The notes: generated by a model from the sequence alone, not told the origin. A stretch of 64,000 nt of DNA from Tistrella mobilis (GCF_041468085.1 NZ_CP121017.1:1963501-2027500); one strand, 5' to 3'. Positions 27,370-36,775 are shown, counted from the stretch's first letter. A program made the numbers and translations.

Positions 27370-28767
27370 ATGGACGCCACTGATCTTTGTTTTCTGGACG
27401 CGACCGCGCTGGCCGCGATGATCCATGCCCGGGAGGTCTCTCCGGTCGAGGTGGTCGCAGCCCATCTGGAGCGGATCACGCGGCTGGATCCGCTGCTGGG
27501 GGCCGCCGTGGAGGTGATGGCCGAGGCCGCCGGCGCCGCCGCCCGCGCGGCCGAGGCGGCGGTCATGGCGGGAGAGGCGGCAGGGCCGCTCCACGGCGTG
27601 CCGTTCTCGGTCAAGGATTGTATCGACACCGCGGGTGTGCCGACCCGGCGCGGCTCCAGGCTGTTCGCCGACCGGGTGCCCGGGCGCGATGCGACCGTGG
27701 TGGCGCGGCTGAAGGCCGCGGGCGCCATTCCGCTGATCAAGACCAATCTGCCCGAATTCTCGTACTGGACCGAGACCGACAACCGGCTGTCAGGGCCGAC
27801 CCGCAACCCCTGGGACAGAAGCCGCACCCCCGGCGGATCGAGCGGCGGCGAGGCGGCGGCGATCGCGGCCGGGCTGTCGCCTCTGGGGCTGGGCAGCGAT
27901 GTGGCGATCTCGGTGCGCGGACCCGCGGCGATGACCGGAATCCTGGCGCTGAAGGCGACTCATGGCCGGATCCCGACCACCGGCCATTGGCCGGGGCTCC
28001 GGCGCTGGTGGCATGTCGGGCCGATGGCGCGCAGTGTCCGCGACCTTGCGCTGGCGCTCGATCTGCTGGCGGGGCCGGATGGTGCGGATGGCTATGCGGT
28101 GCAGACGGCGCCGCTGATGCGCGGCGATGCCCGCAGCCTGCGGATCGGCTGGATGGCGGCAGAGGGGTTCGGCCCGGTGGATCCCGAGATCGCAGCCACG
28201 GTCGGCGGGGCCGCCGACGCCCTGGCGGCGGCCGGGCATCGGGTGGCGCCGTCCTGTATTCCGGCGCTGGCGGATCACGACTGGACAGAGGTGAGTGCGG
28301 TGCTGCACGCGCCCGAGATCGGCCCGCTCTTCCGGGCGGTGGTCGGTGGGCGGGTGGACGAGGTGCATCCGGTGATCCGTCATGTCATCACCCGGCCCGA
28401 GCCGTCGCTGGCGGAGTACGTCGCCGCGGAACAGGCGGTGCAGGGACTGCGGGACGCATTTGCCGGCTGGTTCGGGGCCCATGACCTGTTGCTGTGTCCG
28501 GTGCTGCCGGTTGCGGCCCCCCATCCGGGGCAGGCCGGGTATGCGGTTGCGGGGGCAAAGATCCCGGCCCGTCATGTGATGCGGGCGACGGTGCCCTTCA
28601 ATCTGACCGGCCTGCCAGCCTTGTCGCTGCCGTTCGGGTTGACCGCCGAAGGCTTGCCGATCGGCGTGCAACTGGTGGCACCCTGGTGGCGGGAAGACCG
28701 GTTGCTTGCTGCGGGCCGGCAACTGGAAGCCCAAAGCCCCATGCGCAACTGTCGGCCGCCGCTCTGA
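27370..28767 (+). CDS. Amidase signature family hydrolase
   Basis: 465 residues. The Ser-cisSer-Lys triad is present: Lys in VKDCID (about 79), cis-Ser in GGSSGGE (about 157) and nucleophile Ser in AISVRGP (about 181). The usual GTDTGGS is GSDVAIS here, a mild variant. It hydrolyses an amide bond of unknown substrate in the cytoplasm; it is not GatA by context, since gatB and gatC are absent. The LysR gene upstream may control it. Confidence 0.88.
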   Translation: MDATDLCFLDATALAAMIHAREVSPVEVVAAHLERITRLDPLLGAAVEVMAEAAGAAARAAEAAVMAGEAAGPLHGVPFSVKDCIDTAGVPTRRGSRLFADRVPGRDATVVARLKAAGAIPLIKTNLPEFSYWTETDNRLSGPTRNPWDRSRTPGGSSGGEAAAIAAGLSPLGLGSDVAISVRGPAAMTGILALKATHGRIPTTGHWPGLRRWWHVGPMARSVRDLALALDLLAGPDGADGYAVQTAPLMRGDARSLRIGWMAAEGFGPVDPEIAATVGGAADALAAAGHRVAPSCIPALADHDWTEVSAVLHAPEIGPLFRAVVGGRVDEVHPVIRHVITRPEPSLAEYVAAEQAVQGLRDAFAGWFGAHDLLLCPVLPVAAPHPGQAGYAVAGAKIPARHVMRATVPFNLTGLPALSLPFGLTAEGLPIGVQLVAPWWREDRLLAAGRQLEAQSPMRNCRPPL

Positions 28768-28831
28768 CGGCACCGAAATCCGCGGCCGGCCGTCACCGCT
28801 CTGGACGTCACCCCCACCTCGGGTGTAGGAA

Positions 28832-28851
28832 TGCAAGTCATTCGCACTTGC
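28832..28851. promoter_or_regulatory. Fur-box-like operator upstream of the imelysin operon
   Basis: TGCAAGTCATTCGCA within TGCAAGTCATTCGCACTTGC. The 15-base core aligns with the 7-1-7 Fur consensus at 10 positions and is close to alphaproteobacterial Fur sites. It also carries a GCAAGT/ACTTGC inverted repeat. It lies 45-65 bases before the imelysin start. Iron-responsive control is inferred. Confidence 0.65.
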
Positions 28852-28896
28852 GGGATAGCAGGCGCGGGACGGCACCATGGACCGAGGGAGCGACAG

Positions 28897-30174
28897 ATGG
28901 TGGGCAAGACGGGCAGGCTGGGCGGCATGTTGCTGGGGGGCGTTCTGCTCGCCTCCGGTTCGGCGCTGGCGGCGACGGGCGGTGACGCCCGGGCGGTGGT
29001 GACCAATTACGCGAACATCGCCGAGGCGGCCTATGGCGACAGCCTGACGGCGGCGAAGACGCTGCAGACGGCCGTGAAGGCCTTCATCGCCAAGCCCGGC
29101 CCCGAGACGCTGGCGGCGGCGAAAGCCGCCTGGATCGCGGCCAACGTGCCCTACAAGCAGACCGAAGCCTATCGCTTCGGCAACGCCATCGTTGACGAGT
29201 GGGAGGGCAAGGTGAATGCCTGGCCGCTCGACGAGGGCCTGATCGACTATGTCGACAGCTCGTATATGGGGGCCGAGGGCAATGCGGCGGCGGCGCTGAA
29301 CGTGATCGCCAACAAGAGCTTCACGCTGTCCGGCAAGACGGTCGACGCCTCGAAGATCACCCCCGACCTGCTGCGCTCGCTGCACGAGGCGGAAGGCGAG
29401 GAGGCGAACGTCGCCACCGGCTATCACGCCATCGAATTCCTGCTCTGGGGCCAGGACCTGAACGGCACCGAAGCCGGCGCCGGCAACCGCCCCTGGACCG
29501 ACTACGACACCGCCAACTGCACCGGCGGCAATTGCGACCGCCGCGCCGCCTATCTTCAGGCGGCGACCGACCTGCTGGTCGAGGATCTGTCGTGGATGGC
29601 TGCCCAGTGGGGCAAGGATGGCGAGGCACGCAAGGCGCTGGCCGATGCGAGCCCCGAAGCCGGCCTCAGCACCATGTTCACCGGCCTCGGCAGCCTGTCC
29701 TATGGCGAACTGGCGGGCGAGCGCATGAAGCTCGGCCTGCTGCTCAACGACCCGGAAGAGGAGCATGACTGCTTCTCGGACAACACCCACAACTCCCACT
29801 ATTACGACGCGGTGGGCATGTGGAATGTCTATAGCGGCCATTATGTCCGCATCGACGGCTCGGTGGTCCAGGGCCCGTCGCTGTCGTCGCTGGTGGCCGC
29901 AGCAGATCAGAAGGTCGATGCCGATGTCCGCGCCCATATGGCTGCCACGCTTGCGGCGCTGGGCTCGGTGAAGGCGACGGCCGAGGCCGGCACCCATTAC
30001 GACCAGCTGCTCGCCCCCGGCAATGATGCCGGCGCGGCGCTGCTGAACACCGCCATCGACGCTCTGGTCCAGCAGACCCGCTCGATCGAGCGCGCGGTGA
30101 CGGCGCTGAAGCTGGAGCCGGTGGCGATCGAAGGCTCCGACAGCCTGGACGACCCCTCGGCCGTCTTCAAGTGA
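28897..30174 (+). CDS. Imelysin-family iron-regulated protein (IrpA-like)
   Basis: 425 residues from the ATG at 28897, preceded by GAGGGAG. A signal peptide (about 1-26, ending ALA) precedes an imelysin domain with the GxHxxE motif GYHAIE (175-180), which likely binds iron, and the later HNSHYYDAVGMWNVYSG segment. The periplasmic protein is thought to act in iron acquisition. The order imelysin, di-haem oxidoreductase, imelysin, DUF1513 downstream matches the COG3487-3490 cluster of many proteobacteria. The Fur-like box upstream supports iron regulation. Confidence 0.9.
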   Translation: MVGKTGRLGGMLLGGVLLASGSALAATGGDARAVVTNYANIAEAAYGDSLTAAKTLQTAVKAFIAKPGPETLAAAKAAWIAANVPYKQTEAYRFGNAIVDEWEGKVNAWPLDEGLIDYVDSSYMGAEGNAAAALNVIANKSFTLSGKTVDASKITPDLLRSLHEAEGEEANVATGYHAIEFLLWGQDLNGTEAGAGNRPWTDYDTANCTGGNCDRRAAYLQAATDLLVEDLSWMAAQWGKDGEARKALADASPEAGLSTMFTGLGSLSYGELAGERMKLGLLLNDPEEEHDCFSDNTHNSHYYDAVGMWNVYSGHYVRIDGSVVQGPSLSSLVAAADQKVDADVRAHMAATLAALGSVKATAEAGTHYDQLLAPGNDAGAALLNTAIDALVQQTRSIERAVTALKLEPVAIEGSDSLDDPSAVFK

Positions 30175-30195
30175 GCCGCTGAACCACGGGCAAGA

Positions 30196-30222
30196 GGCCG
30201 GCGGCGCTTTGCGTCGCCGGCC
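30196..30222 (+). other. Intercistronic hairpin in the imelysin operon
   Basis: A 12-base stem with one G-U pair (30196-30207 with 30211-30222) and a TTT loop, in the gap after the first imelysin gene. It has no T tract, so it more likely stabilises or partly attenuates the message than ends it. Confidence 0.5.
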
Positions 30223-30265
30223 CTCGGCGTTCAGGGGAGCAGGCAGGGCAAGGGAGCAGGCAGGG

Positions 30266-31840
30266 GTGGTGAGGACCGGACTGGTCGCTCTGGCGGTGCT
30301 GGCCGGTGTGGCGGCACCGGGTGGCGCATCGGCGACGGGGACCGCCGCGGCGACGGGCGTGCCTGCCGATGTGCTGGAACAGCCTGACCCGCATCTGAAC
30401 CAGGTGCCACGAACGCCGGCGGAGCGTGACCGCATCCGCAAGGTCGTCGAGCCGACCCGCGATTTCAGCCGGCCGGAAGACTACGAACTGCGCATGGGCG
30501 GAGCGGCCACCACCATGGCTGCGGCCAATCGCGACGTGTTCTCGCAGTTTTCGGCCAATATGCCCTTCGCTCATGAGATGGATTTCAAGCTCGGCAACGG
30601 GCTGTTCCGCAAATTCTGGGTGTCGTCCCCATCCTCGACCAAGGCATCGGACGGGCTGGGGCCGCTGTTCAACGCGCGGTCCTGCCAGAGCTGCCATGTC
30701 AAGGATGGCCGCGGTCACCCGCCGGCAGGGCCCGACGACGATCGCATCTCGATGTTCCTGCGGCTGTCGATCCCGGCCGATACGGACGAGCTGAAGGCCG
30801 CCATCGCCAGCCACCGGCTGATGGTGGTGCCCGAGCCGGTCTACGGCACCCAGCTTCAGGACATGTCGATCCAGGGCATTCCGGCCGAGGGCCGGATGGA
30901 GATCGCCTACGAAGAGATCCCGGTCGAACTTGCCGGTGGCGAGGTGGTGCATCTGCGCCGGCCGCGCTATGGCATCGCCGACCCGGCCTATGGCCCGCTG
31001 CATCCCGAGGTGATGCTGTCGCCCCGGGTGGCGCCGCCGATGATCGGGCTGGGGCTGCTGGAGGCGATCCCGGCCGAAGACATCCTGGCGCTCGCCGATC
31101 CAGAGGACGCCGATGGCGACGGCATTTCCGGGCGACCGAATTTCGCCTGGAGCCCGGAATACGGCCGGGTGATGCTGGGCCGCTTCGGCTGGAAGGCCGG
31201 TACGCCCACCGTCCATCAGCAATCGGCCGATGCCTTCGCCGGTGACATGGGCATTTCCAACCCGCTGCATCCGGCCGGCTACGGCGACTGCACACCCGCC
31301 CAGACCGATTGCCGTGCGGCCCCGGATGGTGGCGACGCCCCCGGGACCGAGGGGCTGGAGATCGATGCCGCAGCGATGGATCTGGTCAGCTTCTATGCCC
31401 GCAATCTGGCAGTGCCGGCGCGGCGTGATCTCGACGATCCGGTCGTGCTGCGCGGCAAGCAGCTGTTCGCCGAGGCGAATTGCATCGCCTGCCATCGGCC
31501 GAAATTCGTCACCGCACGGCTGAAAGACCGCCCGGAACAGAGCTTCCAGCTGATCTGGCCCTATAGCGACCTGCTGCTCCACGACATGGGGCCGGGCCTG
31601 GCCGACGACCGGCCCGAGGGCATGGCCGACGGCCGCGAATGGCGCACCGCGCCACTCTGGGGTATAGGTCTGACGGCAAGCGTTGCCGAACCGGCCAGTT
31701 ATCTTCACGACGGCCGGGCGCGCAGCCTGCTGGAGGCCGTGCTCTGGCATGGCGGCGAGGCGGAGGCCGCGAAACAGGCGGTCGCAGCCATGCCGAAACC
31801 CGATCGTGATGCCCTGATCCGCTTCCTGGAGTCGCTCTGA
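30266..31840 (+). CDS. Di-haem c-type oxidoreductase (COG3488 family)
   Basis: 524 residues from the GTG at 30266, preceded by AGGGAG; a GTG at 30269 and a TTG at 30209 are alternatives. A signal peptide (about 1-25) is followed by two haem-binding CxxCH motifs: CQSCH (140-144) and CIACH (406-410). It belongs to the family annotated as thiol oxidoreductase-like, related to di-haem peroxidase and MauG folds. A periplasmic redox role, perhaps reducing or oxidising iron between the two imelysins, is inferred. Its stop overlaps the next start (TGATG). Confidence 0.88.
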   Translation: MVRTGLVALAVLAGVAAPGGASATGTAAATGVPADVLEQPDPHLNQVPRTPAERDRIRKVVEPTRDFSRPEDYELRMGGAATTMAAANRDVFSQFSANMPFAHEMDFKLGNGLFRKFWVSSPSSTKASDGLGPLFNARSCQSCHVKDGRGHPPAGPDDDRISMFLRLSIPADTDELKAAIASHRLMVVPEPVYGTQLQDMSIQGIPAEGRMEIAYEEIPVELAGGEVVHLRRPRYGIADPAYGPLHPEVMLSPRVAPPMIGLGLLEAIPAEDILALADPEDADGDGISGRPNFAWSPEYGRVMLGRFGWKAGTPTVHQQSADAFAGDMGISNPLHPAGYGDCTPAQTDCRAAPDGGDAPGTEGLEIDAAAMDLVSFYARNLAVPARRDLDDPVVLRGKQLFAEANCIACHRPKFVTARLKDRPEQSFQLIWPYSDLLLHDMGPGLADDRPEGMADGREWRTAPLWGIGLTASVAEPASYLHDGRARSLLEAVLWHGGEAEAAKQAVAAMPKPDRDALIRFLESL

Positions 31841-32916
31841 TGCGCCGCCCGATTCTGCTCGCCACGCTGGCCGCCGTGCTTGCCGCCACTCCGATACTGT
31901 CTGTTGCCATGGCGGCAGACACACCGGCCGCGGCAACCGCCGAGGCGGCCGGCCCGGACCATGCGGCGCTGACCGCACGCGCGCTCGACGGCTATATCCG
32001 CCCCGAATTCGACCGCTTCGTCGCCGCCACCCGCACGCTGGCCGACAAGGCCGAGACCGACCAGAGCCCACAGGCCTTGTTGCCGCTCTACGACGCCGCC
32101 TATGACGCCTGGATGCGGATCTGGTTCTTCCGCTTCGGCCCGCTGGAGGAAGAGGGGCGGCGCTTCCGGCTGGAGTTCTGGCCCGAGCGCAGCGGCATCG
32201 CCTATCGGGCCATCGGTGCCCTGGTCAAGGCGAAGAACCCGATCGTCGACGACCCGGAGGCCTTTGCCGGTGCCTCGGCCGGCGCGCAGAACCTGGTGTC
32301 GATGGAACGGCTGCTGCGCCCGCGCGAGGCGGTGCCGGCTGCCGGTACGCCCGGGGCCGACTATCGCAACCGGCTGATCCGGGCGGTGGCCCGCAATCTG
32401 GCCCGGGTGGCGGTCTCGGCCCGCGAGGGCTGGGATGGCCCGGAAGGGGCGGCACAGGTGCTGACCACGGCCGGCGCGGACGAGAACGAGATCTATCTCT
32501 CGGCCGACGAGACCACCTTCGCCTTTTTCAACGCCTTTCACGGCGCCTTGCAGGAGCTGGAGGAGCTGCGGCTGGCCGCCATCACCACCGATCAGGCCGG
32601 CGGCAGTCCGCGGGCCGCGCATGAGCGGGCAGGGGCGTCGCTGGAGAACATCCGCGCCGGCATCGGCGGGCTGATCGATTTCGAGCGCGTGGTCTTTGCC
32701 CCGGCCGCCAGCGACCAGGTGGCGCAGGTGGATATGGCCGCGGCGCTGGAGAAGGCGGCCGCCGCTGCCGATGCGGCTCTGGCCCGCGGCCCGGGCGATG
32801 CCGAGGCGATGACGGCGCTGAAGACCGCGCTTGCCGGCGCCCGCCGGCTGGCGGTGGCCGAACTCGCCCCGGCGCTGGGCGTGCGGGTCGGCTTCAATTC
32901 CTTCGACGGCGATTGA
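31840..32916 (+). CDS. Second imelysin-family protein (COG3489-like)
   Basis: 358 residues. A signal peptide (about 1-25, ending AMA) precedes an imelysin-like helical domain with WMRIWFFRFGPLEEEGRRFR, given as two adjoining parts, and SMERLL. The GxHxxE motif of the first imelysin is not evident; the GAQNLVSMERLL segment occupies its place. Periplasmic, probably a partner of the first imelysin in iron uptake. It overlaps the upstream di-haem gene by 1 base and is followed 14 bases later by the DUF1513 gene. Confidence 0.82.
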   Translation: MRRPILLATLAAVLAATPILSVAMAADTPAAATAEAAGPDHAALTARALDGYIRPEFDRFVAATRTLADKAETDQSPQALLPLYDAAYDAWMRIWFFRFGPLEEEGRRFRLEFWPERSGIAYRAIGALVKAKNPIVDDPEAFAGASAGAQNLVSMERLLRPREAVPAAGTPGADYRNRLIRAVARNLARVAVSAREGWDGPEGAAQVLTTAGADENEIYLSADETTFAFFNAFHGALQELEELRLAAITTDQAGGSPRAAHERAGASLENIRAGIGGLIDFERVVFAPAASDQVAQVDMAAALEKAAAAADAALARGPGDAEAMTALKTALAGARRLAVAELAPALGVRVGFNSFDGD

Positions 32917-32930
32917 GGGGGGCGGGCATC

Positions 32931-34064
32931 ATGACCGGCAGCATCACCCGCCGTACCGTGCTGCGCGGCCTTGGGATGGCGGCGGGTGCCGCCGCCGTGC
33001 TCAGGCCCGATCACGCGCTCTGGGCGGCGCCCGGCGCCCCTGACTTCCTGGCGGCGGCGAAACAGGCCGACGGATCCTATGCCTTGCACGGGCTGATGCG
33101 GAGCGGCGACATCCGCTTCACCATCCCCTTGGGCCAGCGCGGCCATGGCGGCGTCGTGCATCCTGCCCGGCCCGAGGCGGTGGCGGTGGCCCGCCGTCCG
33201 GGGCGTGAAGCCGTGGTGGTGGACTGTGCCGCAGGGCGGGAGCGGCTGCGCTTCACCCCGCCCGAGGGCCGGGTGTTCTATGGCCATGGCGCCTTCTCGG
33301 CCGACGGCCGGACCTTTTTCACGCCCGAGAATGACTACGAGGGCGCGCGCGGCCGGGTCGGCATCTGGGATGTCGATGCCGGCTATAAGCGGCTGGGAGA
33401 GGTGTCGTCGGGCGGTGTCGGCCCGCACGAAATCCGGCTCGAAGCCGGCGGTGCCACGTTGCTGGTCGCCAATGGCGGCAATGCCACCCATCCCGATCTG
33501 GGCCGCGAGGTGTTGAACCCCGGCACCATGCAGCCGAACCTGACCCGGATTCGGGTTGCCGACGGGGCCGTGGTCGATGCGGTGGAGAACGAGGCCGCGC
33601 TGCGCATGAACAGCATCCGCCATCTTGCCACCCGCGCCGACGGGCTGGGGGCGGCGGTGATGCAGTGGCAGGGCGACGGCCATGAACGCCCGCCGCTGAT
33701 GATGCTGCATCGGATGGGCGAGGCGGTGCGCCTGATCGCAGCCCCGGAACCCGCCCATGCGGCGATGCGCAATTACGCGGGCTCGGTTGCCTTCAACCGC
33801 CGCGGCGATCTGGTGGCGATGACCTCACCGGTCGGCGGGCGGCTGCAGGTGTTCGAAACCGATACCGGCCGCTTCCGCGCGGCGCTGGTGGCCGCCGATG
33901 TCTGCGGCCTGGCCCCCGATCCGGACGGCGAGGGCTTCATCGCCACCGACGGCCGCGGCCGGGTGCTGGCGGTGGTGACCGATCCGTCGGCGGACAGCGG
34001 CTTCCGGCTGAAGCTCAGGGCGACGCATCCGGTCGCCTGGGACAATCACGTGGTGGTGCTCTAG
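32931..34064 (+). CDS. DUF1513 family exported beta-propeller-like protein
   Basis: 377 residues from the ATG at 32931, preceded by GAGGGGGG. A twin-arginine signal (TRRTVLRGLGMAAGAAA, about 7-23) indicates Tat export, so the protein folds, perhaps with a cofactor, before translocation. Repeated strands (GRTFFTPENDYE, GRVGIWDVD, GGATLLVANGGN) suggest a seven-bladed propeller. Matches COG3490. The role is unknown; conserved linkage with imelysins implies iron metabolism. Last gene of the operon. Confidence 0.85.
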   Translation: MTGSITRRTVLRGLGMAAGAAAVLRPDHALWAAPGAPDFLAAAKQADGSYALHGLMRSGDIRFTIPLGQRGHGGVVHPARPEAVAVARRPGREAVVVDCAAGRERLRFTPPEGRVFYGHGAFSADGRTFFTPENDYEGARGRVGIWDVDAGYKRLGEVSSGGVGPHEIRLEAGGATLLVANGGNATHPDLGREVLNPGTMQPNLTRIRVADGAVVDAVENEAALRMNSIRHLATRADGLGAAVMQWQGDGHERPPLMMLHRMGEAVRLIAAPEPAHAAMRNYAGSVAFNRRGDLVAMTSPVGGRLQVFETDTGRFRAALVAADVCGLAPDPDGEGFIATDGRGRVLAVVTDPSADSGFRLKLRATHPVAWDNHVVVL

Positions 34065-34098
34065 ACGCCGGGGCATGTGGCGGTGCGCCGAGGGCACA

Positions 34099-34130
34099 CG
34101 GCCCGGCCGTCGGGGAGGCGGGCCGGGCCG
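34099..34130. terminator. GC hairpin between convergent genes
   Basis: A perfect 10-base stem (34099-34108 with 34121-34130) and a 12-base loop lie between the DUF1513 gene (+) and the ABM gene (-). No T tract is present on either side, so termination is plausible but weakly supported. Confidence 0.45.
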
Positions 34131-34143
34131 GCAGGGGCGGCCG

Positions 34144-34434
34144 TCAGGCGATCTGCTGCAGGCGGATCACCTCGAATTTCGCGATCCCCTTCAGCGCACG
34201 GCCGAGGGCGCGGAAATGGTCGGACTTGCCATGGGCGACGGTGGCCGCCTCGTCGGTCCATTCTTCGAGCATCACGAAGCGATGATCGTTGGTGACGTCG
34301 ACATGCAGGTCATAGCGATGGCAGCCATCTTCGGCGCGGCTCGGGCCGGTGCATTCGGCAAGAGCGGCGCGCACGGCTTCGGCATGGCCCGGCTCGGCGG
34401 TGATGATCGCGGTGATGACCAGATTGGGGGTCAT
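34144..34434 (-). CDS. Antibiotic biosynthesis monooxygenase (ABM) domain protein
   Basis: 96 residues with a perfect ribosome site (GGAGGAAA). Single ABM domain, a dimeric ferredoxin-like fold: ITAEPGHAEAVRAAL, EDGCHRYDLHVD, FVMLEEWTDEAAT and HFRAL match the YgiN/putative quinol monooxygenase type. Probably cytoplasmic; may oxidise quinols or similar aromatics without cofactor, but the substrate is unknown. Confidence 0.88.
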   Translation of the reverse strand: MTPNLVITAIITAEPGHAEAVRAALAECTGPSRAEDGCHRYDLHVDVTNDHRFVMLEEWTDEAATVAHGKSDHFRALGRALKGIAKFEVIRLQQIA

Positions 34435-34558
34435 GGGAGCGTTTCCTCCGGTGTGTTCTGGTTGGCGGCCCAGACTACAGCAATCCGCAACTTGACGCGA
34501 CGGATTGCTGTTCTTTGCGATATTTCACCGTTTTGATCGACGTTTGAATGGCGACTTG

Positions 34559-35251
34559 TCAGAGTCGGCGTGCCATCGCGTCGATCGCCTGGGGCAGATC
34601 GCCGGGTTCGTCGATCAGACCATCGGCACCGGCGCTCTCCAGCTCCTCGCGCCCGCCATAGCCCCAGAGCACGCCCAGCGCCCGCACCTTGTTGGCATGG
34701 GCGCCCGAGATGTCGTAGCGCCGGTCGCCGACCATGATCGCGCGGGCGGGATCGATGCCTTCACCTGCGATCGCGCGGGCGATCACCTCGGGCTTCTCGC
34801 CGCCGGTGTCGTCGGCATTGGCGCCATAGGTGCCGGAGAACAGCCCCATCAGCCCATGGCGTTCCAGGATCATCCGCGCGGCGGGCAGGGCCTTGGAGGT
34901 GGTCAGAACCAGCCGCCGGCCGTCGGCGCCGAAGCGGTCCAGCACCTCGCGGATGCCGGGGAAGAGCGGGCTTTCCTTCAGCACCAGCTCGTCATGATGG
35001 CGCTGGAACACGGCAACGCCTTCTGCCACCCGGTCGTCGCCATGCCGGCCCAGCAGCAGCGCCATGGTGTCGGTCAGCGGCGGCCCGATCGTCCAGCCCA
35101 GATCCTCGGTCCGATCCGCCGGATGGCCCATTTCCTCCATGGTCATGTGGATGCAGCGGACCACGGCGTCGTGGGAATCGATCAGCGTGCCGTCCATGTC
35201 GAGCAGGACGGTGATATCGGCAGGTACAGCCAAGGCGGATACTCCGGACAT
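34559..35251 (-). CDS. HAD-family phosphatase, phosphoglycolate phosphatase-like
   Basis: 230 residues. HAD motifs: DMDGTLIDS (nucleophile D18, acid/base D20), TTSK (motif II), EKPEVI (motif III Lys) and GDRRYDISGAHAN (motif IV). The helical cap of about 65 residues after motif I fits the Gph/PpaX subgroup. Likely dephosphorylates a small metabolite such as 2-phosphoglycolate; nothing next to it narrows this. The start at 35251 lacks a strong ribosome site. Confidence 0.82.
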   Translation of the reverse strand: MSGVSALAVPADITVLLDMDGTLIDSHDAVVRCIHMTMEEMGHPADRTEDLGWTIGPPLTDTMALLLGRHGDDRVAEGVAVFQRHHDELVLKESPLFPGIREVLDRFGADGRRLVLTTSKALPAARMILERHGLMGLFSGTYGANADDTGGEKPEVIARAIAGEGIDPARAIMVGDRRYDISGAHANKVRALGVLWGYGGREELESAGADGLIDEPGDLPQAIDAMARRL

Positions 35252-35350
35252 TTGCGAACCCGGGCGGTTCTGGTTCTGGAGCGGCGATCCTGCAGCGCAA
35301 CATCACCGCACCCATTGAGTTCTACGCCCCGCGCGCCGGAGGGACACGTG

Positions 35351-35383
35351 AAAAAAATGCGGCCCTCCCGTTCGGGGAGGGCC
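35351..35383 (-). terminator. Rho-independent terminator of the HsdR-N-like gene
   Basis: A 9-base stem (35361-35369 with 35375-35383), a 5-base loop and, on the minus strand, a run of seven T residues (A tract 35351-35357). It lies about 30 bases after the stop at 35415. Confidence 0.88.
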
Positions 35384-35414
35384 TGAACATGAGCGCATGA
35401 TGTTGGCTGGCCGG

Positions 35415-36596
35415 CTATCGCTGGGCCTTCAGGGTTTCGACGCGGTGCGTGAAGATCGCCAGCAGCGGCGCATCGATATCGTTGATGTCGTCGGTGGCGA
35501 TGTCGATGTCCGGCCCATCGGGTGTGCAGACCTTGAAGCGCAGGCGTTGGGTCTTTACCGAGGCCGGCGCCTCCCGGAATTCGAACAGACGCCCGGCTCG
35601 TTCCCGTTTGTAATAAACGACGAATTTGACCTGGAAATCCCGATACTGGACGTTTGATATCTCTTCAAAGGCCGCTTCATCCTGAACCAGGAAGGACAGG
35701 CGCCTGATGATCCAGTTGTAGACGCGCAGCTCCGTCTCGGTGGTAACGATACGCTCTGCCTCGTCGCTCTCGCCGTCGACCAGAGCAGTATCGGCGGTCG
35801 CCTGGGGGGCAGGTGCCGGTGCTGCCACCTGTTGTGAGGTTGGGGCAGCCTGTTCCGCCAGCCGGTGAACGTCTACTCCCGAAATATCGAGGCGTTTCAG
35901 GATCAGACGGTTCACGTAGTCCGAGATGCCCTGCCGGACCATGCCCTGATAGTCGGCCATCATGGTCGAGCCGATATGTGTGATGCCGCAATTGCGCATC
36001 AGCATGCGGGTGAATTCTGCGGGCGGCTCGTCGAACCACTCCTGGAGGACCCGGGCCATGGATCTGAAGATGTGCCGACGCCGGGCCTCCGCCCCGATCT
36101 CCTCCGGCCGGAACTGGCTCTTGCGCAGGGGGAGCAGCCCGTTGACGGTCGTGTCGTCGACGGCCCCCTTGGCGACATCTTTCAGGTCAAGCGTGAAGAA
36201 CGGCTTGTCGTCGAGGATATTGGGGCTGTCGCTGTCGGCGTAGAACTCCCAGATCAGGCCGTTCGTCAGGACCCCCATCTTCACCGTGGGGGCCGCGTTG
36301 AAATAGGCCTTCAGCTGTCCGCGGTGATCGATCAGATCTGATGTCGCGCATTTGCATTCGATGGCGATGATCGGCTGGCCGTCCTGGAGAACGGCGAAGT
36401 CGACCTTGTGTTTGTACTTGTCGCTGAAATCCGCGTGGTGCTCTGGAACCACTTCTCGGGGATCGTTGCGGTCGTAGCCCAGAATATCGATGAAGGGGAG
36501 AATAAGGAACATCTTGGTCGCTTCCTCGCTGACACAGCTGGACGCGAGGCTGTCGACACGTCGGGCGTGGTCGATCAGGCGCTGTTTGAACTCCAT
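35415..36596 (-). CDS. Solitary HsdR-N-like PD-(D/E)XK domain protein (COG4748-like)
   Basis: 393 residues from the ATG at 36596; an upstream TTG (36614) is less likely. The N-terminal part (about 30-150) resembles the nuclease domain of type I restriction R subunits: ILPFIDILGYDRNDPREVVPEH in two parts, then KVDFAVLQDGQ and IAIECK, which supplies the D...E-x-K core. A Pro-Ala-Gln linker (about 255-275) joins a second domain (about 290-385) of unknown type. No helicase, HsdM or HsdS is nearby, so it is not a full restriction system. Base composition is visibly less GC-rich than neighbours and it has its own terminator, which suggests transfer. A defence role is only possible. Confidence 0.75.
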   Translation of the reverse strand: MEFKQRLIDHARRVDSLASSCVSEEATKMFLILPFIDILGYDRNDPREVVPEHHADFSDKYKHKVDFAVLQDGQPIIAIECKCATSDLIDHRGQLKAYFNAAPTVKMGVLTNGLIWEFYADSDSPNILDDKPFFTLDLKDVAKGAVDDTTVNGLLPLRKSQFRPEEIGAEARRRHIFRSMARVLQEWFDEPPAEFTRMLMRNCGITHIGSTMMADYQGMVRQGISDYVNRLILKRLDISGVDVHRLAEQAAPTSQQVAAPAPAPQATADTALVDGESDEAERIVTTETELRVYNWIIRRLSFLVQDEAAFEEISNVQYRDFQVKFVVYYKRERAGRLFEFREAPASVKTQRLRFKVCTPDGPDIDIATDDINDIDAPLLAIFTHRVETLKAQR

Positions 36597-36681
36597 CGGG
36601 GCGACCTTCGGCAAAGAGATTGCAAGCCCGGACCGGAACGGGCATCTCCGATCATGCCGAAGAGTAATATACTCGTAAAGG

Positions 36682-36703
36682 ATGAGTCATGATGTTGACT
36701 CAT
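36682..36703. promoter_or_regulatory. Inverted repeat upstream of the nuclease-like gene
   Basis: ATGAGTCA and TGACTCAT, a perfect 8-base inverted repeat with a 6-base spacer, in a short AT-rich patch 86-107 bases upstream of the HsdR-N-like start. It may be an operator; the regulator is unknown. Confidence 0.5.
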
Positions 36704-36740
36704 ATTGTCCTGATGGCCTCATGGGCAGGCCGCTCGAACG

Positions 36741-36775
36741 AAAAGGCGCCGGCCACCTTGCGGGGGCCGGCGCCT
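36741..36775 (-). terminator. Terminator downstream of mmsB
   Basis: A perfect 11-base stem (36744-36754 with 36765-36775) and, on the minus strand, a TTTTCG tail. It ends the mmsA-acyl-CoA dehydrogenase-mmsB transcript before the nuclease-like gene. Confidence 0.8.

Noticed and set aside
35415-36596. Complete type I restriction system
   Set aside because: Only an N-terminal nuclease-like domain is present; no DEAD helicase, HsdM or HsdS gene lies nearby.
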